Source: Acidiflorens sp963841945 (lineage in GTDB: Bacteria; Acidobacteriota; Terriglobia; Terriglobales; Acidobacteriaceae). Taken from it: a DNA stretch of 64,000 nucleotides. The position numbers and the translations under genes are program-made. The DNA lies in assembly GCA_963841945.1 (NCBI GenBank), contig CAWJFC010000008.1, positions 62,001-126,000 on the forward strand. The letters run 5' to 3'. Below the pieces are notes generated by a model that was given only the letters and a program-made list of their open reading frames with translations, was not told where the DNA came from and made no database searches. The stretch's first letter is position 1; each line of letters opens with the position of its first letter. Shown here piece after piece: positions 25,666-34,800 of this stretch.

Positions 25666-27063
25666 ATGACTGCAGTGATGGAACCGCCTAAGAAACATGC
25701 AGCGGCGGATTATATTTCGCAAATTCTCAACCTCGTAAAAGCCAAAAACCCGGCCGAGCCGGAATTTCACCAGGCCGTCCTCGAAGTACTCGAGTCCTTA
25801 AGGCTCGTGTTGGAACGCCATCCCGAATATCAGGAAAACAAGATCCTGGAACGCATCACCGAACCGGAACGCGTCTTGATGTTCCGTGTGCCCTGGTTTG
25901 ACGATCATGGCAAGGTGCAGGTCAATCGCGGCTTCCGCATTGAGATGAACAGCGCGATCGGTCCCTACAAGGGTGGCCTGCGCTTCCATCCGTCCGTGAA
26001 TCTCGGCATCCTCAAGTTCCTGGCGTTCGAACAGGTGTTCAAGAACTCGCTTACTACGCTCCCCATGGGCGGCGGCAAGGGCGGATCGGATTTCGATCCC
26101 AAGGGCAAGAGTGACAACGAAGTGATGCGCTTCTGCCAGAGCTTTATGACCGAGCTCTGCCGGCACATCGGGCCGGACACGGACGTTCCCGCTGGCGACA
26201 TCGGCGTGGGCGGTCGCGAAATCGGCTTCCTCTTCGGCCAATACAAACGGCTGCGCAACGAATTCACCGGCGTCCTCACCGGCAAAGGTCTCGGCTGGGG
26301 CGGCTCGCTCATTCGTCCCGAAGCCACCGGCTACGGCTGCGTCTATTTCGCGCAGGAAATGCTGAAGACCAGGAAAGACAAGCTGGAAGGCAAAGTTTGT
26401 CTCGTTTCCGGCAGCGGCAACGTCTCGCAATACACCGTCGAGAAGCTGCTCGATCTCGGCGCGAAGCCGGTCACCTGGTCCGATTCTGACGGCGCGATCT
26501 ACGACGCCGATGGCATCGATCGCGACAAATTGGCGTTTGTGATCGATCTGAAGAACAATCGCCGCGGCCGCATCAAGGAGTACGCGGAGAAATTCAAGAA
26601 GGCCATTTACAATCCGGTCGATCGCAAGCTCGATCACAACTGGCTCTGGAACATCAAGGCCGATTGCGCGTTCCCCAGCGCCACTCAGAATGAGATCAAC
26701 GCGAAAGACGCTGCCAATCTCATTAAGAATGGCGTGAAGGTCGTCAGCGAAGGCGCCAACATGCCCAGCACCCTCGAAGCCACCAAGCTGTTCCTGGAGC
26801 ACAAAATCCTCTATGGACCGGCCAAGGCTGCGAATGCGGGCGGTGTGGCCACCTCCGGTCTTGAGATGGCGCAGAACAGCGCGCGTATCTCCTGGACGCG
26901 CGAAGAGGTCGATGATCGGCTGCACAAGATCATGATCTCCATCCACAAGAGCTGCCTGGAAGCGGCTGAGACGTATGGCACGCCGGGCAACTATGTGAAC
27001 GGCGCCAACATTGCCGGCTTCCTGAAGGTCGCCAACGCGATGCTCGATCAGGGGCTTGTCTAA
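25666..27063 (+). CDS. gdhA: NADP-type glutamate dehydrogenase
   Basis: This enzyme makes glutamate from 2-oxoglutarate, ammonia and NAD(P)H. It has 465 residues, within the hexameric class range (~450). The family motif is unmistakable: GPYKGGLRFHPSVNLGILKFLAFEQ, then TTLPMGGGKGGSDFDPKGKSD with the catalytic Lys region, and PDTDVPAGDIGVGGREIGFLFGQYK. The nucleotide-binding turn is VSGSGNVSQYTVEKL. An N-terminal extension (TAVMEPPKKHAAADYISQIL) is typical of this type. The ATG follows CGGAGG by 8 bp, and a strong terminator ends the transcript, so it is monocistronic. Cofactor preference (NADP) is inferred from family resemblance. Confidence 0.95.
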   Translation: MTAVMEPPKKHAAADYISQILNLVKAKNPAEPEFHQAVLEVLESLRLVLERHPEYQENKILERITEPERVLMFRVPWFDDHGKVQVNRGFRIEMNSAIGPYKGGLRFHPSVNLGILKFLAFEQVFKNSLTTLPMGGGKGGSDFDPKGKSDNEVMRFCQSFMTELCRHIGPDTDVPAGDIGVGGREIGFLFGQYKRLRNEFTGVLTGKGLGWGGSLIRPEATGYGCVYFAQEMLKTRKDKLEGKVCLVSGSGNVSQYTVEKLLDLGAKPVTWSDSDGAIYDADGIDRDKLAFVIDLKNNRRGRIKEYAEKFKKAIYNPVDRKLDHNWLWNIKADCAFPSATQNEINAKDAANLIKNGVKVVSEGANMPSTLEATKLFLEHKILYGPAKAANAGGVATSGLEMAQNSARISWTREEVDDRLHKIMISIHKSCLEAAETYGTPGNYVNGANIAGFLKVANAMLDQGLV

Positions 27064-27124
27064 ACCTGTTAGCTGTGGCGCGGACACTCTTGTCCGCGCC
27101 TCGGCACAGCGACACGAATCACGG

Positions 27125-27156
27125 CGCGGGAAGGAGCAATCCTTCCCGCGTTTTTT
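27125..27156 (+). terminator. terminator of glutamate dehydrogenase
   Basis: A 10-bp perfect stem (27125-27134 with 27141-27150), a 6-nt loop and TTTTTT (27151-27156). A second, weaker palindrome (GCGCGGACACTCTTGTCCGCGC) sits at 27077-27098. Nothing else is seen in the 324-bp gap 27064-27387. Confidence 0.9.
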
Positions 27157-27387
27157 GTCGTCACCAATGTCCGGGTGCGCACGCAGCCGCAACTTCGCAT
27201 TCCCGACTCCAGTGGGTAAAATGAAACAGAGCATGGATTGCCGGTTTTGAGGCTGCCGCTGCGGACCCAGATGCGGCAGCATTGAAAATATTGCTCTCGG
27301 GCTCGGTCCTGTTTCTCTGCCAAACGGCCCGAATGATTCCGATTACAAAATAATATTTAAGGGAAGACTGAACTTAAGGGAAGACCG

Positions 27388-29472
27388 ATGACAAATTTCC
27401 AATCGAAGTGTGCCAGGTGGCTGGCGGGTTTCTTGCTGGTGGGAATGGCGTTGACGCAATCGTTGCAGGCTGATGAAGGCATGTGGACCTTCGATAACTT
27501 TCCCTCCAAAACAGTGGCGACCAAGTACGGCTTCACACCCTCGCAGGCTTGGTTAGACCACGTAAGACTATCGTCTCTTCGCATCGCCGGAGGCTGCTCC
27601 GCATCGTTCATTTCTCCGCAAGGGCTGGTCATGACCAATCACCATTGCGTCATCGAATGCGTCGAAGCGCTTTCTTCCTCGCAGCACAATTTTTCGGAAG
27701 ACGGATTTGTCGCCAAAACGGCAGCGGAAGAAAAAAAGTGCCCCGCGTTTGAGTTGGATCAGTTGGTGGAAATCCGCGACGTGACCGCGGACATTCAGAG
27801 CGCAACCACCGGCAAGACCGGCGATGCCGCCAACAAGGCCATGCACGCCAAAGAAGCGGAACTCCAGCAGGGTTGCGGCGCAGATCCAGGCGTGCGCTGC
27901 GATGTGGTTTCGCTCTATCACGGCGGCATCTACGACCTCTATCGCTACCACCGCTATACCGACGTGCGCCTCGTATTCGCGCCCGAGTTTGGCGTCGCCC
28001 AGTTTGGCGGCGACCCGGACAATTTCAATTTCCCGCGCTTCGATTTCGATATCGGACTTCTGCGCGCTTATGAAAACGACAAGCCGGTCACAACTCCCGA
28101 TTATCTGAAGTGGAGTGCCGCCGGATCAACCGACGGAGAGCTCGTTTTCGTCGCCGGAGATCCGGGCGGTACGAGTCGCGAGTTGACGATGGCTCAGCTT
28201 CAGTACCTTCGCGATACCTCGCTCCCCCTCACCCTCACCGAGTACGCCGAGTATCGCGGGCAGCTCGAGCAGTTTGTGACTCGCGGACCAGAACAGGCCC
28301 GCGAAGCCAATGACGACCTTTTCCTCATCGAGAATTCTTTCAAGGCGATCTTTGGTCGCCAGGCCGCATTGCTTGATCCCGACTTCATGGCCGAAAAAGA
28401 AAAAGCAGAACGAAAACTCCAGGCGGCCGTCGCGGCCGATCCCAAACTCGCGCCCTACGCTTCGGCCTGGGACGACATCGCGAAGGTGCAGAAAATTCGC
28501 GCCCATCTTTTCCATCGCTACTCCGTCGTGACTAGCCGTTTCCTGCGCAACGGGCTGCTCGAGTATGCGGTCCTGCTGGTACGGGCGTCGGAGGAACGCT
28601 CCAAGCCAAATGCCGATCGATTGCCCGAATTCAGAGACCAGGCACTCTTGCATGTGCAGCAAGTGATCTCTTCCCCGGTGCCCGTCTACAAGGATCTCGA
28701 AGAGCTGAATGTCGCGTTTTTCCTGACCTTGATACGGCGCGAATTGGGAACCGACGATCCCTTCGTTAAGAAAGTGCTGGGCAAAGAGTCGCCGGAAGAG
28801 TTGGCGCACAGACTCGTCACCGTAACGCACTTGGAGGATGCCGGCGTACGTAAGGCGCTTTACGACGGCGGGGCCGGCGCGATAACTGCCTCCAAGGATC
28901 CGTTGATCCGATTTATCGCCTCCATCAATGACGATCTCCTCGCCACTCGTAAGGAGTATGAATCTGCCGTGGATGCACCCACGCGTGCGGCGGCGGAAAA
29001 GATCGCGAAGGCTCGATTCGCGGTTTATGGAACCAGCGTCGATCCCGATGCAACCTTCACGCCACGCCTCAGTTACGGCTCCGTGAAGGGCTTTGAAGAT
29101 GACGAAGGAAAGTTCATCCAGCCGTTCACGACAATTGGCGGCTTGTTCGAGAGAGCAACCGGTGCGGCGCCTTACAAACTACCGCCGACATGGTTGAGCG
29201 CAAAAAACACGCTGAACTTATCCCTCCCCATGAATCTCTCCACCACCAACGATGTTATCGGCGGCAACTCCGGCAGTCCGCTCATTAATAAAGATGCGCG
29301 CGTCGTCGGGCTCATCTTCGATGGCAATATCTACTCGCTCGGCGGCGATTACGGATACGACGCGAAGCAGAATCGTTCCATCGCCGTGGATAGCCGGGCG
29401 CTTCTGGAGGGAATAAGAAAGGTCTACCACTTCGATCGCGTGGTAGATGAGATTGAGGACGGGGCGAAGTAA
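27388..29472 (+). CDS. S46-family dipeptidyl-peptidase (DPP7/DPP11-like)
   Basis: A 694-residue exported serine peptidase that would release dipeptides from oligopeptide N-termini in the periplasm. After the signal peptide the mature start DEGMWTFDNFP is typical of S46. The catalytic His lies in VMTNHHCVIE (residues 85-86) and Ser628 in IGGNSGSPLIN; the Asp is expected in NFPRFDFDIGLLRAYEN. Residue 646 is Gly in IFDGN. In Porphyromonas enzymes a Gly at this place goes with hydrophobic P1 preference (DPP7) and an Arg with acidic P1 (DPP11), so I infer DPP7-like specificity. The length fits the family (~700). AAGGGAAGACCG precedes the ATG. Confidence 0.9.
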   Translation: MTNFQSKCARWLAGFLLVGMALTQSLQADEGMWTFDNFPSKTVATKYGFTPSQAWLDHVRLSSLRIAGGCSASFISPQGLVMTNHHCVIECVEALSSSQHNFSEDGFVAKTAAEEKKCPAFELDQLVEIRDVTADIQSATTGKTGDAANKAMHAKEAELQQGCGADPGVRCDVVSLYHGGIYDLYRYHRYTDVRLVFAPEFGVAQFGGDPDNFNFPRFDFDIGLLRAYENDKPVTTPDYLKWSAAGSTDGELVFVAGDPGGTSRELTMAQLQYLRDTSLPLTLTEYAEYRGQLEQFVTRGPEQAREANDDLFLIENSFKAIFGRQAALLDPDFMAEKEKAERKLQAAVAADPKLAPYASAWDDIAKVQKIRAHLFHRYSVVTSRFLRNGLLEYAVLLVRASEERSKPNADRLPEFRDQALLHVQQVISSPVPVYKDLEELNVAFFLTLIRRELGTDDPFVKKVLGKESPEELAHRLVTVTHLEDAGVRKALYDGGAGAITASKDPLIRFIASINDDLLATRKEYESAVDAPTRAAAEKIAKARFAVYGTSVDPDATFTPRLSYGSVKGFEDDEGKFIQPFTTIGGLFERATGAAPYKLPPTWLSAKNTLNLSLPMNLSTTNDVIGGNSGSPLINKDARVVGLIFDGNIYSLGGDYGYDAKQNRSIAVDSRALLEGIRKVYHFDRVVDEIEDGAK

Positions 29473-29488
29473 CGTTCTCAAACGGAAA

Positions 29489-29510
29489 GGGCGGGCCGGT
29501 TAGCCCGCCC
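29489..29510 (+). terminator. GC-rich hairpin after the S46 peptidase gene
   Basis: GGGCGGGC (29489-29496) pairs with GCCCGCCC (29503-29510) across 6 nt, 17 bp past the stop. No T run follows, so it may be a weak or Rho-assisted terminator. Confidence 0.45.
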
Positions 29511-29646
29511 CGCGGCTCAGCAAATGAACTCGCCGGGCCGTGACGACGTTAATCTCAGTTTTCTTATTTTTCTTTCGCGCAGCAAAATTCTGGTTCGTCT
29601 CTACCGCTCACCTGCTTCCGGCAAGTGTTCCCGTCGCCCCCGCTGC

Positions 29647-29889
29647 CTATTCCTTCGGGCTGCGTCGCCAGATCGGTAGCGCCGGGTTCCACCCATGCAC
29701 TTCCTTTTCAAAATTAAGCACTTTGGACTTCGTGCTGCCGGAACTGCATATCTCCGCAATCTCCGTGATTCTGGCATCCAGTTGTTCGCGCAGTTCGGGT
29801 TTCACGAATCGATCAACGACGGCCTGGGGAGACATTGCCCCCTGCCCTTCGCAAAGTGGACATCTGACTAACGCTGATTCTTCCGACAT
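29647..29889 (-). CDS. small zinc-ribbon-like protein (hypothetical)
   Basis: An 80-residue protein. The N-terminal ALVRCPLCEGQGAMS looks like half of a DnaJ-type zinc ribbon; a second Cys occurs only at EICSSGS. The rest is helical and charged (FVKPELREQLDARITEI), ending in WNPALPIWRRSPKE. The ATG at 29889 has AGGGA upstream; the longer frame to 29937 has no such site. It lies 155 bp downstream of the RsbU-like gene on the same strand. Function not recognised. Confidence 0.6.
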   Translation of the reverse strand: MSEESALVRCPLCEGQGAMSPQAVVDRFVKPELREQLDARITEIAEICSSGSTKSKVLNFEKEVHGWNPALPIWRRSPKE

Positions 29890-30043
29890 AACACGATCCC
29901 TGTGCATAGCCGCACTTCTTTCATTAGAGACGACCACGGAATGAACCGCTGTGATTGGTTGGCCGGTGGGAAGTGAGTTGCGTCACCACAAAACGTTTGA
30001 GTTCCAAGGAAGAAGGGCCGAAAGCAGACAGGCAGAGCGCCCA

Positions 30044-32155
30044 TCAGCGGGCGCGGGCCAGAACAAGCGTGACATCATCCGGTTGCTCCTTGTCGCCGAT
30101 CCACTCGTCGACCGCCGCGGTAACAATCTCAGTGATGCGCGTCAGAGGCAAGTGCCGGTTCTCGCGTACGATTTGGATCAGGCGCTCTTCGCCAAATTCG
30201 CCGTAATCGCTTTCCGGCTCGGTCACGCCATCGCTATACGCAACCAGCAGATCGCCCGGCCGAAGCTGAACCGTCGCTTCCCGAAAATCCAGGTTATCCA
30301 GCAGACCCACCACCGATCCGCCGCAATCGAGTAGCCGGGTCGAGCCGTCTTCCGAGAGCAGAATCGGCGGAAGATGTCCACCGTTGCAATACGTAATGCT
30401 GCGGTTCACCGCGTCATATATGCCAAGAAAAAGCGTGGCATACTTCGCGTCGGGTGTGCTCTCGTACAGTTGATGATTGAGAAGTCCAATTAGAACAGCC
30501 GGAGAAACTTCGGCTCCGGGCGCGTCGCTCGCAACCATCGTGCCAAGCCCCGATCCGTCCCCAGGGATCGACGAATCTTCACACTGCCGGGCACGAGCCG
30601 CTTCCGCCGCCATGGCGGATTTTCGCAGCAGCGGAATGCCCTCAATACTGTATGCCCGCACCGCCGAGTGGATCGTCGCCATCATCAGCGCCGACGAAAT
30701 TCCCTTCCCGCTGATGTCCCCGACCGCCAGAATCATCTTCCCTGAATTCAGCGTCAGGAAGTCGTAGTAATCGCCGCTCACCGAGCGCGCTGGCCGGCAA
30801 AAGCCATGCACCTCCAGCGATTCGAGCTGCGAAATCTCTTTCGGAAAAAGTTGCGCCTGCACCTCCTGCGCAATCGCCAGTTCATTCTCCAGCCGCTGTT
30901 TCTCTTTCTGTTCCTGCACCAGCCGCTCGATCGAGTTCGTCATCGAGTTAAACGAGGTCGCCAGCGCCGCCAGTTGGTCGCTCGACTTCACCGCAATCCG
31001 ATGGCTGAAGTCGCCCCGATTGATATGCGTCGTCGCCCCGTAAATGTCCGCCACCGACGACGTGATGCTGCGCGTCAGCTTCGTTCCGATCCAAAGCGCA
31101 AGAATTTCGATCACCGCAAAAATCACCGCGATCGACCACAGAATCAGTTCCACTCCTCGCGCATAGTCGCCCAGCGCGCCAAACAGCCGGTCGTAAAGAA
31201 CCGACGGTCGCGTTTCAATCCGCGCCAATGCGCCTTCCCGCTGCCGCTCTCCCGTCGTCCAATCCACCACCTGCACTGGTACGGGGAACGCGATTTGAAA
31301 ATCCAGTGATCGCGTCGCCGGCGGCACGCTCCCCGCCGAGAATGCCTCGGACGTCCCCGAAGCCGCACTCCGCGTGTCGGGCGAAAACGTAATCTGCCCC
31401 AGATCACCCGCGATCTGCTCGATCAGATTCCTGTCCAGCGCCTCGCTCGTAATAACCCGCAACGCTTCCGGTTCGCTCACCACCGTAGCCACGCGTAAAT
31501 AGAGCTTGCCATGGTCGCGCACCACATCCCCAAAGTCGCCTTTGATAAATGCGGGTAAGGCAAATGTCGTACTGCCCTCGGGTCCCACGCAGTTCGGCGC
31601 CGTCTCGTCGCGATACCAAACGCATACCTCGCGCCGCATCCACTCGGTGCGCCGTGGACGAATGGGCGCAACGATGGCCGCGTCCGATTTTCCCGCCCGC
31701 TCAAACTGGTTGACCAGCGCACGCGCAATCGCGCGGTTCGAGGCTTCCATGCTGTGCAGGTGGCTGGTCACATCGGAGGTGACCACAAACCCCGCGAACT
31801 GCCGCGCAAAAAGATAGAGTGACGTCAGCGAAATCACCAGCAGTAGAATCACCGGAATCACGCCGATAAAAATGTAAGTGACGATCAGCCGGTTGCGCAG
31901 CCGCCACAGCAGGTGGGTGCGCATCCACCGGATCCCCACCACCAACAGCAGCACAACGGCGAGAACACTCAGAAACGTGACCCAGCCCGTGAGACTCGCC
32001 GCCATACTCGGACGAAACCGGCCGGCGGCCATCTGAACCGCAAAGAGCATCACGTCGAGCGCCACCACATACAAAGCCGCCCACGCGACGCGAGTCTCAG
32101 GCCAGAGCCCCCGGTTGCGAATCCTGCTCTCGAGTTCGAGAGAGATCAGTCTCAT
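30044..32155 (-). CDS. membrane-bound RsbU/SpoIIE-type PP2C phosphatase with HAMP domain
   Basis: A 703-residue signal protein, probably dephosphorylating an anti-anti-sigma factor. Three membrane spans lie near residues 24-46, 52-76 and 90-119. A periplasmic sensor region follows (about 120-334), then a fourth span (336-357) and a HAMP segment (ALWIGTKLTRSITSSVADIYGATTHINRGDFSHRI). A short coiled coil (ERLVQEQKEKQRLENELAIAQEVQ) precedes the PP2C domain from ~440: QLFPKEI, VSGDYYDFL, LAVGDISGKGISSALMMA, CNGGHLPPILL, YSDGVTEPESDYGEFGEERL. The metal-binding aspartates (GDYYD, GDISGKG, SDGVTE) are present. Its partner sigma-factor genes are not in the window. Confidence 0.92.
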   Translation of the reverse strand: MRLISLELESRIRNRGLWPETRVAWAALYVVALDVMLFAVQMAAGRFRPSMAASLTGWVTFLSVLAVVLLLVVGIRWMRTHLLWRLRNRLIVTYIFIGVIPVILLLVISLTSLYLFARQFAGFVVTSDVTSHLHSMEASNRAIARALVNQFERAGKSDAAIVAPIRPRRTEWMRREVCVWYRDETAPNCVGPEGSTTFALPAFIKGDFGDVVRDHGKLYLRVATVVSEPEALRVITSEALDRNLIEQIAGDLGQITFSPDTRSAASGTSEAFSAGSVPPATRSLDFQIAFPVPVQVVDWTTGERQREGALARIETRPSVLYDRLFGALGDYARGVELILWSIAVIFAVIEILALWIGTKLTRSITSSVADIYGATTHINRGDFSHRIAVKSSDQLAALATSFNSMTNSIERLVQEQKEKQRLENELAIAQEVQAQLFPKEISQLESLEVHGFCRPARSVSGDYYDFLTLNSGKMILAVGDISGKGISSALMMATIHSAVRAYSIEGIPLLRKSAMAAEAARARQCEDSSIPGDGSGLGTMVASDAPGAEVSPAVLIGLLNHQLYESTPDAKYATLFLGIYDAVNRSITYCNGGHLPPILLSEDGSTRLLDCGGSVVGLLDNLDFREATVQLRPGDLLVAYSDGVTEPESDYGEFGEERLIQIVRENRHLPLTRITEIVTAAVDEWIGDKEQPDDVTLVLARAR

Positions 32156-32307
32156 ACAGTTTCAAAGTCGCTCTCGGTCCGTTACCCTCTCGTCGAAGCC
32201 GTGAGGAGACGCCGTGAATAGAAACATAGAAACGATGATAGAAATACCGTCCGAAATTCCCCACCGGTTTCGACGGCACCGGCCAGCCCCAGGAATCGGC
32301 AATCCAT

Positions 32308-32508
32308 TCAGATTTCAGGATAGAAATCGAAGAATGCGGACAGGCTTGTTTTCAGCTGCTTTTCGATCTCTTCTTTACCGCCCTCCAGAACGTGCATCGT
32401 CACCCGCGCGTCGCGACCGTTCTTAAGCTTGATGGTCGCATCGCAAACCTCTGCGATCTCGTCCGAGGGTAGCAGGCGCAGGCCATAGACCAACGTCAGA
32501 TTTGCCAT
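32308..32508 (-). CDS. conserved-looking small protein, unknown function
   Basis: A 66-residue frame reading MANLTLVYGLRLLPSDEIAE, then VCDATIKLKNGRDARVTMHV and LEGGKEEIEKQLKTSLSAFF. The mixed beta then amphipathic-helix pattern looks like a real folded domain. An AGGGA directly abuts the ATG at 32508, which is too close for a good ribosome site, so the exact start is uncertain. It sits between the HIT gene and the RsbU-like gene on the minus strand. Confidence 0.5.
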   Translation of the reverse strand: MANLTLVYGLRLLPSDEIAEVCDATIKLKNGRDARVTMHVLEGGKEEIEKQLKTSLSAFFDFYPEI

Positions 32509-32603
32509 TCCCTGATTGTATGACAGACACCGCAGGTAGGAAGAATAGAAGCCGCGCCGCGCGTGGCGTCTCAAATAGCGCTCACAATCCGGCGTGTCGC
32601 GAC

Positions 32604-32945
32604 CTAGCCCGGTGGCCAGTGCAGCACCCGGCCTCCGATCAAGTGGACATGCAAGTGGAATACGGATTGTCCGGAACGGGGACCAACATTCAGTACCGTT
32701 CGATAGCCGTCTTCGATTCCCCGCTCGCGGGCGATGTGCGCGGCGGCCAGCTGGCACCGGCCGACGAGTTCGGCGTCTTCGACTCCCGCTTCCTTCAATC
32801 CCGCCAGATGCTTCTTCGGAATCACCAGGACATGCGTCGGCCCTTGCGGGTTAAGGTCTTCAAAGGCGAACGTGTGCTCGTCCTCGTAAACTTTCTTTGA
32901 CGGCACTTCGCCGCGAATGATGCGACAAAATAGGCAATCGGCCAT
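32604..32945 (-). CDS. HIT-family (HINT-like) nucleotide-binding protein
   Basis: A 113-residue protein of the histidine-triad superfamily, which hydrolyses nucleoside phosphoramidates or adenylates. It opens DCLFCRIIRGEVPSKKVYED, the usual HINT zinc-type start, then FEDLNPQGPTHVLVIPKKHL. The histidine triad is in SVFHLHVHLIGGR, and the C-terminal Trp (VLHWPPG) is typical of HINT. The start at 32945 matches the family; the frame reaches 33065 but the extra 40 residues look non-coding. Confidence 0.93.
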   Translation of the reverse strand: MADCLFCRIIRGEVPSKKVYEDEHTFAFEDLNPQGPTHVLVIPKKHLAGLKEAGVEDAELVGRCQLAAAHIARERGIEDGYRTVLNVGPRSGQSVFHLHVHLIGGRVLHWPPG

Positions 32946-33108
32946 AAAGTCCGTTTCCGGGAGAGGATTCACTGATACTAAGTCGTGGGTTGCTCCATTT
33001 CCGACAGAGTACAATAACACCTTCATTCTCTGATTGCCAGTTAGTAAGTTGGGGATGCGCGGCAAGAAAATGAACGTGGAACGCAGTCAAAGGAAAATAC
33101 CAACCAAC

Positions 33109-33876
33109 TCAATCCATGCGGACCAGAAACACGGGAGCTTCGACGATCTCATTTTCGCGAACCAGCGCCTGCGCGCGTTGCCGGTCGTCATCAGGCACTC
33201 GCACTCGCACCCACCAGTTCCCCGTCGGACTCGGGAACTTCAGAACTTTCGCCGTTTGATACCGCCGCTGAAGACGATTGGCTAATTCCGCGGCTCCCTT
33301 TTCGTCCGAAAAAGATCCGATCTGAACGCACCATCGGCCGCCAATGTCGAGCGCCGCGGGTGCTTCCAGAACCTCAAGGCGAACCCTGGCCGTGCCTGGC
33401 AGATACACATCCAGGGCTTTCGCGGCCGCCAGTGAAAGATCAAGAATGCGCCCTTCGACAAACGGACCCCGATCGGTAATGCGTAGCAGCGCCGAATGTC
33501 CCGTCTTCATATTTGTTACCCGGACAATCGAGCCCAGCGGCAGCGTGAGGTGCGCCGCCGTCATCGCATTCATGTTGTAGATTTCGCCATTGGAGCCGCG
33601 ACGGTTGTGGTACGGCGGACCATACCAGCTCGCCACGCCAGTCTCTTCAAAAATCGGCCTGGCGTCCGCCGGAACCTGAATATTGTCCGAGGGTTCGGTG
33701 GCCGCCTTTCCGGAGGTGGCTTCTCCGGCGGATGGAGCAGGCGTCTGCTCGGCGGGCGCAGGCGGCGGAGGCACTTCCACCTGCGTTTTTTTGTGGCCAC
33801 AACCCGCCATCAATAGCGCGCTCAGTAGAAGAGCGAGCAGCAGCGGCGGCCGAAGGCTGGCGTGACGGCGGATCAA
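33109..33876 (-). CDS. rlpA: RlpA-like septal ring lytic transglycosylase lipoprotein
   Basis: A 255-residue lipoprotein with lipobox LLMAGC and a proline/alanine-rich linker. A double-psi beta-barrel domain follows: GVASWYGPPYHNRRGSNGE, then TAAHLTLPLG, VRVTN and ITDRGPFVEGRILDLSLAAA, which match RlpA. A C-terminal SPOR domain (CVQIGSFSDEKGAAELANRLQ) would bind denuded glycan at the division septum. RlpA cleaves such glycans in Pseudomonas. Its ATG overlaps the stop of the upstream gene by 4 bp (ATGA), so the two are translationally coupled. Confidence 0.92.
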   Translation of the reverse strand: MIRRHASLRPPLLLALLLSALLMAGCGHKKTQVEVPPPPAPAEQTPAPSAGEATSGKAATEPSDNIQVPADARPIFEETGVASWYGPPYHNRRGSNGEIYNMNAMTAAHLTLPLGSIVRVTNMKTGHSALLRITDRGPFVEGRILDLSLAAAKALDVYLPGTARVRLEVLEAPAALDIGGRWCVQIGSFSDEKGAAELANRLQRRYQTAKVLKFPSPTGNWWVRVRVPDDDRQRAQALVRENEIVEAPVFLVRMD

Positions 33877-34097
33877 GGTTTTTTCTGCTGCGATTCGAGA
33901 AAATCCGCGAAATGAGATAGTTTTTCCGACGCAGTGCGCAGCGCTTTCGAAGAGTGAGTCCGCACCGCCGGGACAACCTCGTCGTTCAGGTACGTGACCA
34001 GTTCCGACGTTTCTTTCTCGACGCTGGCAGCAATATTGGCCACGTGTCGATTAAAGCGCTCCGAGGCCTCTTCCACTTTGCGGTCGAATTCGGTCAT
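33873..34097 (-). CDS. small helical protein coupled to rlpA (hypothetical)
   Basis: A 74-residue, mostly helical protein: MTEFDRKVEEASERFNRHVA, then ASVEKETSELVTYLNDEVVP and KALRTASEKLSHFADFLESQ. The ATG at 34097 has GGGAGATG upstream, a better start than the one at 34118. The stop overlaps the rlpA start by 4 bp. It looks like an amphipathic coiled coil, perhaps tethered near the envelope. No family recognised. Confidence 0.65.
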   Translation of the reverse strand: MTEFDRKVEEASERFNRHVANIAASVEKETSELVTYLNDEVVPAVRTHSSKALRTASEKLSHFADFLESQQKKP

Positions 34098-34255
34098 AGG
34101 CATCTCCCGCTGAAACAATTAAGGTTCACGCATCTGACCGCGTTTCCCAAGTCCCTTTATTATCGTAGGCCAGACAGGTCGGGTCAATGCGGACGAATCC
34201 ATAGAGACACGTGATGCCTCGCGGAGATAGGGCGCGGTCGCGGTACAATCTCGCC

Positions 34256-34753
34256 ATGCATTTACGAGTGAGATCCAGGAAGTCGGCCGCGATCTGGATG
34301 ATTGCATTAATGGCGATAGCGACGGCGCTGGTGCTGTTCGAGTCAGCATGCACCATGTTCAAGGAGCACCCGGCAAACAGCTTTGCCGATGCGACCGGCG
34401 GCGAGGGACTCGAGCGCGTTTTCTGGAAGAGCGTAGCGGCCGGTAACTTTAAGGAAATTGACCGCGTGCTGGCGTCCAACTATGCGGGCGTCACCCCAAG
34501 CGGAACGCTCGACAAAGCGGCAGCGCTGGAGCAGTACCAGAATTGGCGATTAAAACAATACTCGCTGGGCGACTTGAAGACGGAGCTGAATGGAACCACC
34601 ATGGTGGTGACCTACACGATCACTTTGAACGGCAGCATAGTCGGAAAGGGCGGCACGCAGGCACTCCCTTCAACCCCGCAGCCCATGATGTCGGTTTGGC
34701 AGCAGGAGAAGTCCGGCTGGATTGAGGTTGCTCACAGCGCCAGCTTGCCGTAA
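34256..34753 (+). CDS. exported NTF2-like (DUF4440-type) protein
   Basis: A 165-residue protein with a hydrophobic N-terminal segment (AAIWMIALMAIATALVLFESAC). An NTF2-like fold follows: FWKSVAAGNFKEIDRVLASNYAGVTPSGTLDKAAALEQYQN, then VVTYTITLNGS and MMSVWQQEKSGWIEVAHS. The pattern of a helix pair followed by curved strands is that of DUF4440/SnoaL-like domains. The Cys after ESA is a poor lipobox, so anchoring is uncertain. The start ATG at 34256 has no strong ribosome site. Ligand or reaction unknown. Confidence 0.7.
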   Translation: MHLRVRSRKSAAIWMIALMAIATALVLFESACTMFKEHPANSFADATGGEGLERVFWKSVAAGNFKEIDRVLASNYAGVTPSGTLDKAAALEQYQNWRLKQYSLGDLKTELNGTTMVVTYTITLNGSIVGKGGTQALPSTPQPMMSVWQQEKSGWIEVAHSASLP

Positions 34754-34800
34754 ACCGGATTTTTCTGCCGGCGGCGAAAAGATAGCAATAGGGGGCACGC

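Noticed and set aside
25798..27282. 494-codon minus-strand frame
   Set aside because: Shadow of glutamate dehydrogenase; no ribosome site or motif.
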